DNA from: Isoetes taiwanensis
Lineage: Eukaryota > Streptophyta > Lycopodiopsida > Isoetales > Isoetaceae
Length of the DNA stretch: 64,000 nt
Assembly: GCA_021234155.1 (NCBI GenBank)
Contig: JAJEKV010000072.1
Span: forward strand, 5,576,024-5,640,023
Reading direction: 5' to 3'
Shown here: one piece after another, positions 35,171 to 47,900 of the stretch
Layout: the number at the start of each line of letters is the position of its first letter
How positions within the stretch are numbered: position 1 is the stretch's first letter
Program-made: the position numbers and the translations under genes
The notes under the pieces: generated by a model
What the model saw: only the letters and a program-made list of their open reading frames with translations
The model's database searches: none
Told to the model about the DNA's origin: nothing

Positions 35171-35644
35171 CATGATTTTGGTTGACCGGAATCATAGCAC
35201 TGACCAAATTTCTAACCCGTTAGTTCGGTAGTTGAGTGGGAGTTTAAGCTAGTTGGACTGCCTAACTTCTCGGTGATTTAGTCTTGTGCTAGGTTGATGT
35301 AAGAAAATGTTGAGTTTTAGGAGGTTTAGGGCGATTTTGGAGGGAAAAAGTTGTGGCTGGAGGACCCAAGTTTAGATGGGCCATAACTTTTTGTAGGTAG
35401 CTCAGATGAAGGCGAAAATGGTTCCAATGGATCGGGCACCTCCCAAATACCCTAGGGGGCACGTTTTCCGAGGTCGAAATGGCAACGCCAACCTGAAAAG
35501 TCCAAAGGGGCGCTGCTGTCGGATAGGGTGTTTGTTTCGAAAAGTTATTAGCGTATAACGCTAACAGCGCCCCATACGGTCCGCCGTATAAAAATACGCG
35601 TCCGTTTTTTTAAAAAAAAAAAAAGTTTTTCCTTTCCGCCCGCG

Positions 35645-35851
35645 TTTTGAACCCGTGACCTCCTACTTTCAACCCAACACTCTTTCCATTTTGCCAACTC
35701 TCTTTATGTCGCATCTAATTGTTCTATTTCTTTGTTATACACATGTAATGTTCTATTTTATCCATTTAGCAGTTCGTTTAAGAAAAAGGTACATCATGGG
35801 ATTGAACCCCTGACCTTCTGCACCCAAGCCAATACCTTTACCAATAAGCCA
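35645..35851 (-). ncRNA. Two tRNA-like Pol III promoter units (SINE-like)
   Basis: On the minus strand, unit 1 has A-box-like TGGCAAAATGG (35696-35686) and B-box-like GGGTTCAAAA (35654-35645). Unit 2 has TGGCTTATTGG (35851-35841) and GGGGTTCAATCCC (35810-35798). The A-to-B gaps are about 30 nt, as in tRNA genes. Flanking sequence does not complete a cloverleaf with a clear acceptor stem, so these look like tRNA-derived SINE heads rather than functional tRNA genes. The same pair occurs in internal 2 near 45446-45650. Confidence 0.5.
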
Positions 35852-35967
35852 ACTTCTTTCTTGAAGTGATATGCTTTTTCTAGTATTTATAGTGCATCTA
35901 TTCCATATCTAAATTAGAGGCGTGCCTTTGGTAAACCCACGTTGTGGAGGCAACAACTCCGCCGGTC

Positions 35968-36110
35968 GCCATAGCCGCCGGAGCAAGCTCTTCCGCCATA
36001 GCCGCCGGAGCAAGCTCTTCCGCCATAGCCGCCGGAGCAAGCTCTTTCGCCATAGCCGCCGGAATAAGCAGTCTTGCCATAGCCATGGGAGTCGACCTCT
36101 CTCTGCCATA
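35968..36110. repeat. 27-bp tandem repeat
   Basis: The unit begins GCCATAGCCGCCGGAGCAAG and starts at 35968, 35995, 36022 and 36049, with decayed copies at 36076 and about 36105. Because 27 is a multiple of three it yields repetitive peptides in several frames; these are not conserved in internal 2 (45767-45905), where indels break the frames. Confidence 0.85.
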
Positions 36111-36366
36111 GTCAACCGGATAACTGTTAACCATATATAAAGCTAGTATCCTCTAGGAATAAACCGACCAAATGACACGACGTAATCTAGCAAGTACGGC
36201 CAACTTGTTATGACAACATCAACTTACTTGGTGGGACTAATTCCGGAACTTAATTAACAACGACAGGGCAACTCTCTAGAATAGCAGCATGTGCTATATC
36301 CTTGGATATTCTTTAGGCGACGGTAATAATACCCAATTATCGGCGTTCCTCGACTTATAACTTTAA

Positions 36367-37190
36367 TCCCATCGATCCGAGACATCGGATCGCCATTCTA
36401 GAATGGGACGAGCATGCATGTTTTGCATGCATGCGGGCGGCGCATGCCCATTCTGGTTGGGAGTTTGCTATTTTAGGCGCGATTCTGCAGCAACATCTCA
36501 TCGGCGCTTCCTCTTCTCTCTCAGCAGTACCTTATTCTCTGTGATTTGTTTCCCGAGGCGGGGAGGGGCTTCTCCCCGCTTGGTTTTAGCCAATTTGGCG
36601 TTTCTTTCTTCTTTGTCCTTTTTTCGCCTTTAGCCTTCGATCCTGTGACCTTCGTCCCCCGCGATCCTAGTTTGTAAGGAAGTCCTTTGGTATTCGGTGG
36701 GTTTGTTGGTTTCATCGCGAGTCCCATTCTAGAATCCCATCGATTCGAGACATCGGATCGCCATTCTAGAATGGGGACGAGCATGCATGTTTTGCATGCA
36801 TGCTTGGTGGGCGCATGCCCATTCAGTTGGGGAGTTTGCTATTTTAGGGCGCGGATTAGCGGCAACATCTCATCATCGGCTTCCTCTTCTCTCTCGCCAG
36901 CATTACCTTATTCTCTCGTGAACCCACCCTCCCCCCCTTCTTTGTTTTTGTATTTTCACGCGTAAATCAGCCCCTCCATTACGGGAGGTTTGTTTTGTCT
37001 TGTTGTTTTGTTGGTGATGTGCGTGCAATTGAGCGGCGGCGTCTGTTTTTCGACTTTTTCCATTCGTGGGTTTTGGGAGTGTTTTTATGCCTTGCGTTTG
37101 TCCAAGCCCCTTGCAAGGCTTATCACTAGGGTTTTTCCTCGAAAACCCGAAAGGGCGGGTTTTTAATCCCTAAGTGATAAGCTTTTCGGC
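36367..37190 (+). mobile_element. Nested family-S segment in internal 1
   Basis: The head has three successive self-complementary motifs: CGATCCGA-GACA-TCGGATCG (36373-36392), CCATTCTAGAATGG (36393-36406), and GCATGCATG with GCATGCATGC around TTTT (36412-36434). A second, partial head starts near 36735, indicating an internal duplication of about 370 bp. The segment ends with the conserved 3' hairpin (37118-37182). The head arms and hairpin core match the stand-alone copy at 9.66-10.55 kb (opposite strand). Confidence 0.6.
37118..37182 (+). other. Conserved retroposon 3' hairpin, copy D
   Basis: Arms GCTTATCAC (37118-37126) and GTGATAAGC (37174-37182) pair perfectly, and TAGGG/CCCTA can extend the stem inward with one bulge. 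The inner core contains CCC-GAAA-GGG between T-tracts. Confidence 0.8.
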
Positions 37191-38180
37191 AGTACACTAG
37201 CCCAATCTCTATTAGCATTGTAATTTGTTGGGGTCCAAATGATATAATTGGATTTTCCCTTTATTTTTGTGGGTAGTTCGCATGTGTGCGGCTACTCACT
37301 ATCCACCATTGTAGAAAAATCTGCTGAGATGAATGAGAAGCAAGTCTAAGTCGGGCGGTTTGTTGGTTTCATGCGAGTCCCATTCTTTAATTATTATTTT
37401 TTTTCCTTTGGTAGATGCCTTGATAACACAATTTCTTCGGGCCTTGCCATCATTCAATCTATACTACATTCATAACCTTTATCTTAGACCTTATTCGACG
37501 TTATATACGTAATATGTTATAGACATAACTATAATTAACGTTGTCTCTCTCTAGTGTCTAAACCTTGCCTCATCTCAATTCCCAGACAAAGGATTTCTTT
37601 TCGCCCAACCAACTAGGGACTGCCATACAACACCCCTCTAGACCATGGGTAGCGTTAATCCTACCACCCCTCACTACTTCTTCTCAATGGTCGTGTTCTT
37701 TTTTATGGACCATTTTCCCAGACCACGGTACAAACTCTGTAATATGTAGTGAGTGCCTGTGTTAGAACCCCCATAATAATCTCAACACTTTGTGCCAAAC
37801 TTCACCGTCTATATGGATGTGATTAATTATCTGTGCCACACGCCTGTCAAAGTGACAACTGTCTACCCTCTTTTGGAGTGTTCTCTCGTACATTCCAATG
37901 CCACCCAACCATTGTTGATTACTCACCTCCTTCTAGGGTACCTAGATAAGGTCCGAGCAAAATGTTTCCAACCAATATTTTAATACCTAAACGTCTTTAG
38001 GTTCTGCAAATGAACTTACATATTCCAAAGGATTATATGAATATCCCAAAGGGCAAGTACCACCCAAAACCTCTCAAGATAGGCCTCCTCTATTCGTGGA
38101 GATCTTGTGTTCAAGTCTCCTGGGGTCCGGCATATATGTCCTCATGGACCCATTTGCCAATATGGCATGACGTATAAATG

Positions 38181-38206
38181 CTATCTACCTATCTATCTAT
38201 CTATTT
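38181..38206 (+). repeat. Tetranucleotide microsatellite (CTAT)n
   Basis: CTATCTAC then CTAT units, followed by an A-run. It is repeated in internal 2 at about 47968-47996 with one more unit. Confidence 0.8.
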
Positions 38207-41200
38207 ATAAAAAAAAGGGTCCTTGGTGAACTCAATTCACCATGTTGTCCTAAGACATGGACGTCTTCTTCCCTAAGCCATACACCAAATCTTAAAGAGT
38301 TTTTCGGCTCTTTGTCGCTTTTCAAGTCTGCCCGGTATATCTTTGCATGTTAGCAAAGACTAACCTTCATGTTAGGAAATAACCTTCCTATCCGGTTACT
38401 TCGTAATATCATGCATCGTGGTCCTTTATTCCTTCTCTTCTTCAATATGTTTTCTAAGTCTATGATCGATTTTCAGTATTCCGACCCTTACGCCTGCCAC
38501 AGCTACATATTTCACTCTTTGATTGTGACCTTTATTCAGTAGAGTCACCAATTACTCCTTTATGTATTCATTAACCGTCTTGTGGCTTTTAAGCCGCTAT
38601 TATATGCTCCCTATATTGTTAACCCACCTATCATTGGGGGTTATGATCCAACGTTGTCCTACATCCTCGAAATGTTAGTCATTACATTTCTCTGTCATGA
38701 TGTTATGCTACTGTTCTGGCATTCCAAATGACTTGGCATCTTCATTTAAGCCATAGTCATGGCCTAAGAGCGGGTGAGCCTTCGTAAGTTACCTGGAGTC
38801 ACCAAGGTGCTTGCCTTGTATTTAGTGAGCCTTCCTACAATTACCTACGTTTAATATAACCCGGGCTTGTATCAATGTTCGAGTCCTCTATATGTTAACT
38901 TGCACCCCCATGTAATCCATGGCGTCACCTCTGCCTGATCTAGGTATGGATCATGTGGGAAAGCTAGTCTTAGGTGTCTATGCAAGACACATTCGAACAG
39001 TTAGCAGGTAACTGCTATTCGCTACTTATCCTCGAATTGTACTATTGTACTACTCAACCCCACTACCTTAAGCTTTATTCTATTGGCTGTTGACATTTAT
39101 TTCAAGTGCCAACTACCACATCATACCCTAGCATGCAACGGATTGACAGTCCTTCGTATCTCCAGACCCTTCACCAGTAACTTTAGGATACGCTCGTCTT
39201 TCTCTCCTTGTGTCGCCACCTAGATGTTTATCGTATGTGTACATGGTATGTACATAATAAACATATCTCCACATCCCACAATGCTAGAGCTCTGCTCTAA
39301 CTTAGCTAAACTATAACCGTGGTAGTTCTTTCAAACAAACCTATTGCCTATGTACCTTTATAATGTGGCTGAGCCACCGACTTTCCAACTGGGCAGTGGC
39401 CAACTCTATGTTGGAAATCCATATGCTGCCTACATTTTTGATAGGATCCCCAGCTACTTTAACCATCCCTTTAGTGCCTTATAGTATTACAGTCGTGTAT
39501 ATACACTATCATACCACCCATGGGATTATGCCATAATTCCGAAGGTTTGCTACTCCAGATCAAGAGCTTTTCTAAAGGCTTCTTTCGCTAAGGATCCTTT
39601 GTGTTCCATACCACCCATACTTAGTTACAATTAACCTATTGTTATTAAGTTATCAGGTTAACTTCAGCTTTTGATCAGCTTGCCTTTGGCTCCCTCATAA
39701 TGAAGCGGAGACACTAAAACCTCCTGGTCTTTTAACAGGAAAACCCAATGTTTCAATCTTCGTTAGTAACCGCCATATGATTATCCAATTCCTTACCCTC
39801 TTAAGAGTTTCAAAGTCATAATCTCTAACGGTCTATGCCTCAAGGCAACGGATCCTCCACCTTCTACTTCAAGTACCTACAATTGTTCCCCTCACGTGGC
39901 GTAACTCTTAAGATATATGGACTACTAGTCTATAAAATCTCACTCCTTGTAATCTACACACCTCGCTTTTGATTTTTATCTGGACTTGGATTGCTATGTA
40001 TTGCCCTCTTCTATTATCCCTAAAAGTATAATCGCCAACGCCATCGTATTCTTCTTTTCTTCCATCGTGGGATGCGATATTTTACACATCTTTTTATTTC
40101 CAAAACCAAATAAATGCTCTCGAATTATAACAATGAAGTAATTCATTGGTATCTAGAACCTTTGAGTAGCTAAGCCCTCATTATCGTTTCTTCCAACACC
40201 GCTCCAACCATCCTCTGGATGTTTTTGAATGTAACATCACCGTATATCTTTGGACTTACTCTAGCTATTCTCACCGATTTAAACTTTTCTCATCTTCCTT
40301 AGTAATGACGTATCTAAGATAGTCAACTCCAACCATTGAGATAACTCGAATGCTTACCTCTGGTAAAGCATACCTAACCCAATATCTTCGTATATAACCA
40401 TATCATTACGCTCATTCTTTAAACCTTGTCAAGTAATATTTCACTCGCCTTGTACGAATATTCTACTATCTTTTAATATGATATACATCTGAATATCACA
40501 ATCGACATCCTCGATATGCTCACCACTATAGTATTTGCTACTATAGGATCCTTCCTACATCCAAAACCGCTACGTTGTTATTATATGATGTAGGAACATG
40601 TGTGCACCAACCCTAAGTCTAGACTCATATCTAACTCGTTGACATAGCCATCTAGCTATGTTCATACTTGCGCCCAACTTATTTCCTCAACTCGGTTATC
40701 TGGTACCATAGACATGTTGTCTTTCTAGACTCTCTAGCCTTAGTTTGCCTCGGTCCTCCAGCTCGAGTCACGACCTCCACAGGGGCAAATGCCACCCTAA
40801 GTTCCTTTCCTAGTAGACATGTTGACGTCTAGTGTAAGAACTCTTATCTTCATTACTTCCGTATTCATATGGAATGTGAACTACAAGTTCTAGTATATAT
40901 CCTATCTTCTTTTAGTTATGTTTTACTATTAAATGGTCCTAGTACACATATACCAACGCGGAGTTACTCCTCGGAATACACACACGATACCAAGTCCAGA
41001 ACACATCCTCCTTGGTGAGATGTTCATTGGGCGCCTACCTTGTTCATACCCCAGACTTTGGTACATTCAACGTGTCATTCCAAACTTTCTATATTTGAAA
41101 CGTTGTTTACAACAACTTTCAAGCACCTCTTGTCTCCCACTTGTCGTCTACATTACTTGCCTTCCTAATATATCATTAGTTGAAGGTCAACTTTCCTTCA

Positions 41201-43196
41201 TAGTCCCAAGGCCACCAAAGATCCAACATACCTTGCGGCTTTTTGATGGTTGGCGCGCCTCCTACCAATTGTCGCCTTCTCTCTGACCTTATGTGAAACT
41301 ACGCTCCACACTATTCTCCGATCACGGTTATATCGATCTCGATGCTCCCAAGCAGACATAACATGTGTCCATTTCCTTAATTTATACCATGCATAATGGT
41401 CATGCATTTGACCAACGCCATTAAGCATAACCACAAGGCTACGTGGTCTTCTTAGTCGCCTATAATCTTAAGGCCTTTTATTTCACGCCCGGAACATCAA
41501 TCTCTTTACCAAACACAATATATGTGTAATTTTATACTCGTAGTTTATGGATCCCCATCCTCATGCAACATTATTCTCTACCTTTCGCGAATCATACCTC
41601 CATTCAAGTGGCAATAGCTATAAAATGTTGGCCTCGACATTCTATGCATGCACCATCATGATCGAACCTTACACTTCTAAAGTGGTTTCCCTCGTGAGCC
41701 GGGTACTCATAATCCAGCTTCCACCTTAGTATAGTACCTCTCTAACATGGTATATGGTAGATAATCATAAACCACTTCTTCCTCGGATATATGGTGCTAT
41801 ATCCAAATCCTTCTACGTTGAGTGGCAATATATATGCCGCATAATAAATCAATCCTCGTAATTATTAAGTCCAGTGCTTCAATTAGATACCAATCATCGT
41901 CATACTAACTCTTTCGAGTATCCATCCAAAATAGGGATACCTTAACACTCCTTATTCCCAACATTCAGCACTTCTACTTCAAGTAAGAGCCTAGGACCTG
42001 CTCAGTCATCACCATATAACAGCCTCAGGACAGACCAGGCATGGGTTCGATGCTTCCGCCGTGGACACCATAGTGCCACCTGGCCTTCTATGATACAGGA
42101 TGATTGCATAGCCATACCACTGCCGGATAGCGACCGGGGCGGTACCAATTACGTCGAATGTATATGTCGGGCCGTACCTGCGGACTGTAAATATAAGCGT
42201 TGTCTCAGATGTGCGATAAATTTACGAAAATAGCAATAAACTAAATAAGTAATTCAAATGAAAGAATATCGGGACGTCTGGTAAATGTATAAACATAACC
42301 AATGAATTAATACGTGTCCTCATGTGACTGAAATCTATGCTAAAGATAGACAGTGTGAGTGTGGAAACATTAAAGAAAATCGAAAGCATCAAGCTATTTA
42401 AACATATAATCAAATATAATAGAAGGAGATAAGTACGTATGTCTTACACAAACTTCTGAGGGAATAACGAGACTTAGATTAGGTTATAACAAGGTTATGA
42501 ATAATAAATGAAGAACGTCTATCTGTACTTAATATTAAAGTATATAGATAAAACTGTCCGATACAGTACAATATATAATTGTATTAAAGGATAGGTATAA
42601 CTGTACTGAGGATAGGAATATACGAGTTCTTAAAACTGTAACAAAATAGGAAAACAAAATTTTGCTACAAAATTAAATTAGGGCTGGCTGTAATAAAATG
42701 AATTACAAAATCAAGCAGGAATATAATACACATATATACACAGAAATTAATATCATTAGAATGGCCTTCTACTAAACAGTACGAGATTAATAACTCCGTA
42801 TTAAAATATAAGAACAACAAATAGAGCTTGCTTATATCTACATCTGTCTTTAATATATAATCAGTTACCTGTATGTATAGAAAGAATGATTTCTAAAATA
42901 GATAGATTGTGAACTCCTCACCACGAATGAAACAGTGAGACTTCCACAAACCTTGACTGTTCACTTTTGACAGTCCTAAGCGATGATCATGTCTGATCTA
43001 TACCTCTACCTCTTATATTCCAGAGTTATAAATTGCACATTACAAGTCATTTCAAACTTAATCACTTTGAACATGACAACGTCTGTGTCACTTATAATCT
43101 CACGCCATCTCTTTAAGGAGGGGAGACTTCCTTCCAATGTATGATGTGTTGCCCTACAACAAGAGTAGTCTTGATGCTGAGGACAGCATCATTTTC

Positions 43197-43209
43197 AAGG
43201 TGGGGAGAA
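43197..43209 (+). promoter_or_regulatory. Polypurine tract before LTR 2
   Basis: AAGGTGGGGAGAA directly precedes the LTR start at 43210. The same tract precedes LTR 3 (52986-52998). It would prime plus-strand DNA synthesis. Confidence 0.8.
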
Positions 43210-44960
43210 TGTGACGTTCCACATATTTATACGCCTATTTAAGTATAAATACATGACACGTCACTATGAATAATTAATGGCACATTAATTATTCATAAGC
43301 TAAGGTTAGCTATGTTAATAATTAAATTATAAAGGTGGAAACCTAACCCAAAACCCTAATTCGAATTTAGGGCTTATCCTAATATTAAAAAGGGCTAAAA
43401 TACCAAATTAGCTAATATTAACCAATCTAGAGCTGCCACCTGGCCCAAATCGATTGGGCAAGGGAGAGTTACTAATTTGGGACCCAAATTGGGGTTTTGT
43501 ACCCCCATGTGCCCCAATTCGAATTGGGGGAGGTTGGTGGAGGAGGAAATGTTGCCCAACCCTGAGAGGCTGTTCGACCCTGTTCCAGCCAGAAGGATGG
43601 CGACCCAGAGGGATAGTGGAGCTAGCTATGGTTCAGGGTTTCCAATTGGGGACACCCAAATTGGGGGCTTTTGTGCCCCAATTCGAATTAGGAGTAATTA
43701 GAGATGGAGGAGGAGAAGCACCGCCAGCCTCTTCTTCGCTTAGTCGAGATGGAGTAGCCCAAGACCGATTTGACGTTTAGTCAGTAGGTTACCTTGTTGA
43801 TTTATAGCATAGCGCCTCTCTGTGGTGTGTTCTCTCTCTGTTTTCTTTGTGGTTTACTTGTTAGGCTAACCCTTGATTGATATGGTGAGTATTCTTATCT
43901 CTAGTCTCTGTATGTGCTTTGGTTTATGGTTTAGTAGTTCTTTGCTTAGTTAGCACTCCGGGATATGGGGGATTACCGGGGATAGAGACCCTTGAGCCCA
44001 TGTATTGTAGTATGCTCCTAGATAGAGCCCTCAGATATCCCATTAGATGCACTGTGTACAAGAGACCACCGAGTCGTGGATGCTATGGAGTGACTTAGCA
44101 CCAAACAAGGGACACAAGCAGGTGAAGTGGGGGGGGGTCTTGCACGAAACATAAAAGGCTCCCCGAGACTCCTACAAAGGGGCTAGGCCTGATAGCTGGT
44201 CACGTAGAGGGCCGGGTATGGGTCTGACACTCCCTGGGTGTAGAGGTGTGATCCGTATGGATCATGTTGCACTTTGAGTAGATTTAGGGTGAGTAAGTCG
44301 GGTACGGATGCGGGGGTCGCTGATGCGGCACGTATTCTCTAGCTCACCCATGGAACCACCGTGGATCCCGAAGGGGACGCCTCCCCCCGCCTCATCTGGA
44401 CGGGCTTCATGAACCCTGTAGTAGGCTCGAAGGGTGATACCTTGAGTCTCAAGGTCCCAAGGCTATAGTGACGCCATAGCATGATTGGACTCATCTGCAA
44501 AGTGTGCACAGGAGGGGCGGATGGAGTGGACAACCCTAGCCGATGTTCTATGCCATCCAACGCCATGTCAAGATTCGGTCTGCTGATCTCTTGAGGCCTA
44601 GCCATCAGTCGATCCTCACTGGAGTCTGAGCCGGGTAGAACCATGGGTTTGGGGTGTTTTTTCCTTAGATTAGATGCATATTCTTTGCCGCTAGTACTTG
44701 ATGGATGTGCCACCCTTCGGGGTGGTTATTTATATATGATTTATGCCGTGGTGCTAACATGTATTCAAGGCTCACCGACATAGGAGCCCCATTGAAGGCG
44801 TGGTTTAATGACCCTCTCAGGTCCCTCCACTGAGCATCTTGCCATAGATGGCCCGAAGTTAGACAGAGGGTTCTCGCCGGGGCGAAGTTGGTCGCCATGG
44901 AAGGGGAAAGTCCCCGTATGTATACGTCCAGAGGGTCGTATATGTTCAGGGAGCGTCACA
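43210..44960 (+). repeat. LTR 2 (middle, 1751 bp)
   Basis: Same ends as LTR 1. Its 5' part (to about 44,330) agrees with LTR 3 at sites that distinguish LTR 1, for example ATGTTGCCCAACCCTGAGAGG. Its 3' part differs from both, mostly at CG-rich positions (for example CTCACCGACATAGG against CTTCCGCGACATAGG). It also holds the conserved inverted repeat (43265-43297) and the AATTCGAATT palindrome (43512-43529). Confidence 0.9.
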
Positions 44961-47900
44961 GTGGTATCAGAGCCATGATTTTGGTTGACCGGAATCATAG
45001 CACTGACCAAATTTCTAACCCGTTAGTTCGGTAGTTGAGTGGGAGTTTAAGCTAGTTGGACTGCCTAACTTCTCGGTGATTTAGTCTTGTGCTAGGTTGA
45101 TGTAAGAAAATGTTGAGTTTTAGGAGGTTTAGGGCGATTTTGGAGGGAAAAAGTTGTGGCTGGAGGACCCAAGTTTAGATGGGCCATAACTTTTTGTAGG
45201 TAGCTCAGATGAAGGCGAAAATGGTTCCAATGGATCGGGCACCTCCCAAATACCCTAGGGGGCACGTTTTCCGAGGTCGAAATGGCAACGCCAACCTGAA
45301 AAGTCCAAAGGGGCGCTGCTGTCGGATAGGGTGTTTGTTTCGAAAAGTTATTAGCGTATAACGCTAACAGCGCCCCATACGGTCCGCCGTATAAAAATAC
45401 GCGTCCGTTTTAAAAAAAAAAAAAAGTTTTTCCTTTCCGCCCGCGTTTTGAACCCGTGACCTCCTACTTTCAACCCAACACTCTTTCCATTTTGCCAACT
45501 CTCTTTATGTAGCAATTAATTGTTCTATTTCTTTGTTATACACATGTAATGTTCTATTTTATCCAGTTAGCAGTTCGTTTAAGAAAAAGGTACATCATGG
45601 GATTGAACCCCTGACCTTCTGCACCCAAGCCAATACCTTTACCAATAAGCCAACTTCTTTCTTGAAGTGATATGCTTTTTCTAGTATTTATAGTGCATCT
45701 ATTCCATATCTAAATTAGAGGCCTTTTTGGTAAACCCACGCTGTGGAGGCAATAACTCACGGTCGCCATAGTCACGGAGCAAGCTCTTCCGCCATAGCCG
45801 CGGAGCAAGCTCTTCCGCCATAGCCGCCGGAGCAAGCTCTTCGCCATAGCCACCCGGAATAAGCGCCTTTGCCATAGCCATGGGAGTCGACCTCTCCGCC
45901 ATAGTCAACCTGGATAATCATAACCATATATAAAGCTAGTATCCTCTAGGAATAAACCGACCAAAATGACACGACGTAATCTAGCAAGTACGGCCAACTT
46001 GTTATGACAACATCAACTTACTTGGTGGGACTAATTCCTAACTTAATTAACAACGATTGTATAAACTCTCTAGAATAGCAAAGATGTGCTATATCCTTGA
46101 TATTCTTTAGGCTTAATTAATAATACCCAATTATCGGCGTTCTCGACTTATAACTTTAATCCCATCGATCCGGTGACATCGGATCGCCATTCTAGAATGG
46201 GACGAGCATGCATGTTTTGCATGCATGCGGCGGCGATGCCCATTCCGGTTGGGAGTTTGCTATTTTAGGCGCCGATTCTCGAAGAACATCTCATCGGGCG
46301 CTTCCTCTTCTCTCTCGCCAGCATCTTATTCTCTCTGTGATTTGTTTCCCCGTGCGGGGGAGGGGCTTCTCCCCGCTTGGTTTGGCCAATTTGGCGTTTC
46401 TTTCTTCTTTGTCCTTTTTTCGGCCTTTAGCCTTCGCCCCCGCGGACCTTCGTCCCTCGATCCTAGTTTGTAAGGAAGTCCTTTGGTATTCTAGGCGGTT
46501 TTGTTGGTTTCATGCGAGTCCCATTCTAGAATCCCATCGATTCGAGACATCGGATCGCCATTCTAGAATGGGACGAGCATGCATGTTTTGCATGCATGCG
46601 GGCGGCGCATGCCCATTCTGGTTGGGAGTTTGCTATTTTAGGCGCGATTCTGCAGCAACATCTCATCGGCGCTTCCTCTTCTCTCTCGCCCGGTACCTTA
46701 TTCTCTCGTGGAACCCACCCTCCCCCTTCTTTGTTTTTGTATTTTCACGCGCGTAATCAGCCCCTCCATTCTGGGAGGTTTGTTTTGTCTTGTTGTTTTG
46801 TTGGTGATGTGCAGGTACAGGTGAGCGAGCGACGTCTGTTTCGACTTTTCCATTCGTGGGTTTTGGGAGCGTTTTTTATGCCTTGCGTTTGTCCAAGCCC
46901 CTTGCCGAAGGCTTATCACTAGGGTTTTTCCTCGAAAACCCGAAAGGGCGGGGTTTTTTAATCCCGGTGATAAGCTTTCGGCAGGTACACTAGCCCAATC
47001 TCTATTAGCATTGTAATTTGTTGGGGTCCAAATGATATAATTGGATTTTCCCTTTATTTTTGTGGGTAGTTCGCATGTGTGCGGCTACTCACTATCCACC
47101 ATTGTAGAAAAATCTGCTGAGATGAATGAGAAGCAAGTCTAAGTCGGGCGGTTTGTTGGTTTCATGCGAGTCCCATTCTTTAATTATTATTTTTTTTTCC
47201 TTTGGTAGATGCCTTGATAACACAATTTCTTTGGGCCTTGCCATCATTCAATCTATACTACATTCATAACCTTTATCTTAGACCTTATTCGACGTTATAT
47301 ACGTAATATGTTATAGACATAACTATAATTAACGTTGTCTCTCTCTAGTGTCTAAACCTTGCCTCATCTCAATTCCTGATAAAGGATTTCTTTTTCACCA
47401 ACCAACTAGGGACCGCCATACAACACCCCTCTAGACCATGGGTAGCGCTAATCCTACCACCCCTCACTACTTCTTCTCAATGGTCGTGTTCTTTTTTATG
47501 GACCATTTTCCCAGACCACGGTACAAACTCTGTAATATGTAGTGAGTGCCTGTGTTAGAACCCCCATAATAATCTCAACACTTTGTGCCAAACTTCACCG
47601 TCTATATGGATGTGATTAATTATCTGTGCCACACGCCTGTCAAAGTGACAACTGTCTACCCTCTTTTGGAGTGTTCTCCCGTACATTCCAATGCCACCCA
47701 ACCATTGTTGATTACTCACCTCCTTCTAGGGTACCTAGATAAGGTCCGAGCAAAATGTTTCCAACCAATATTTTAATACCTAAACGTCTTTAGGTTCTGC
47801 AAATGAACTTACATATTCCAAAGGATTATATGAATATCCCAAAGGACAGTACCACCCAAAGACCTCTCAAGATAGGCCTCCTCTATTCAGAGATCTTGTG

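Larger units (their letters stand above)
35158..43209 (+). mobile_element. Internal region 1 (non-coding, 8052 bp)
   Basis: In order it holds the primer binding site, a leader with the inverted repeat TTAGCGT-ATA-ACGCTAA (35548-35564), two tRNA-like Pol III box pairs on the minus strand (35645-35696, 35798-35851), a 27-bp tandem repeat (35968-36110), a nested family-S segment (about 36367-37190), about 6 kb of AT-rich sequence without ORFs of retroelement type, and the polypurine tract (43197-43209). The largest ORF, 117 codons at 40933-41286, has no domain. If pol was ever present it has been lost or decayed beyond recognition by eye. Confidence 0.8.

Noticed and set aside
35898-36134. Minus ORF with AAMAEELAP peptide repeats
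   Set aside because: Arises from a 27-bp tandem repeat; indels break it in the second internal copy.
42040-42075. B-box-like GGGTTCGATGC
   Set aside because: No A-box at the right distance and no cloverleaf; not a tRNA gene.
46208-46756. 182-codon plus ORF in internal 2
   Set aside because: Spans the duplicated family-S heads; internal 1 has different frames for the same sequence.
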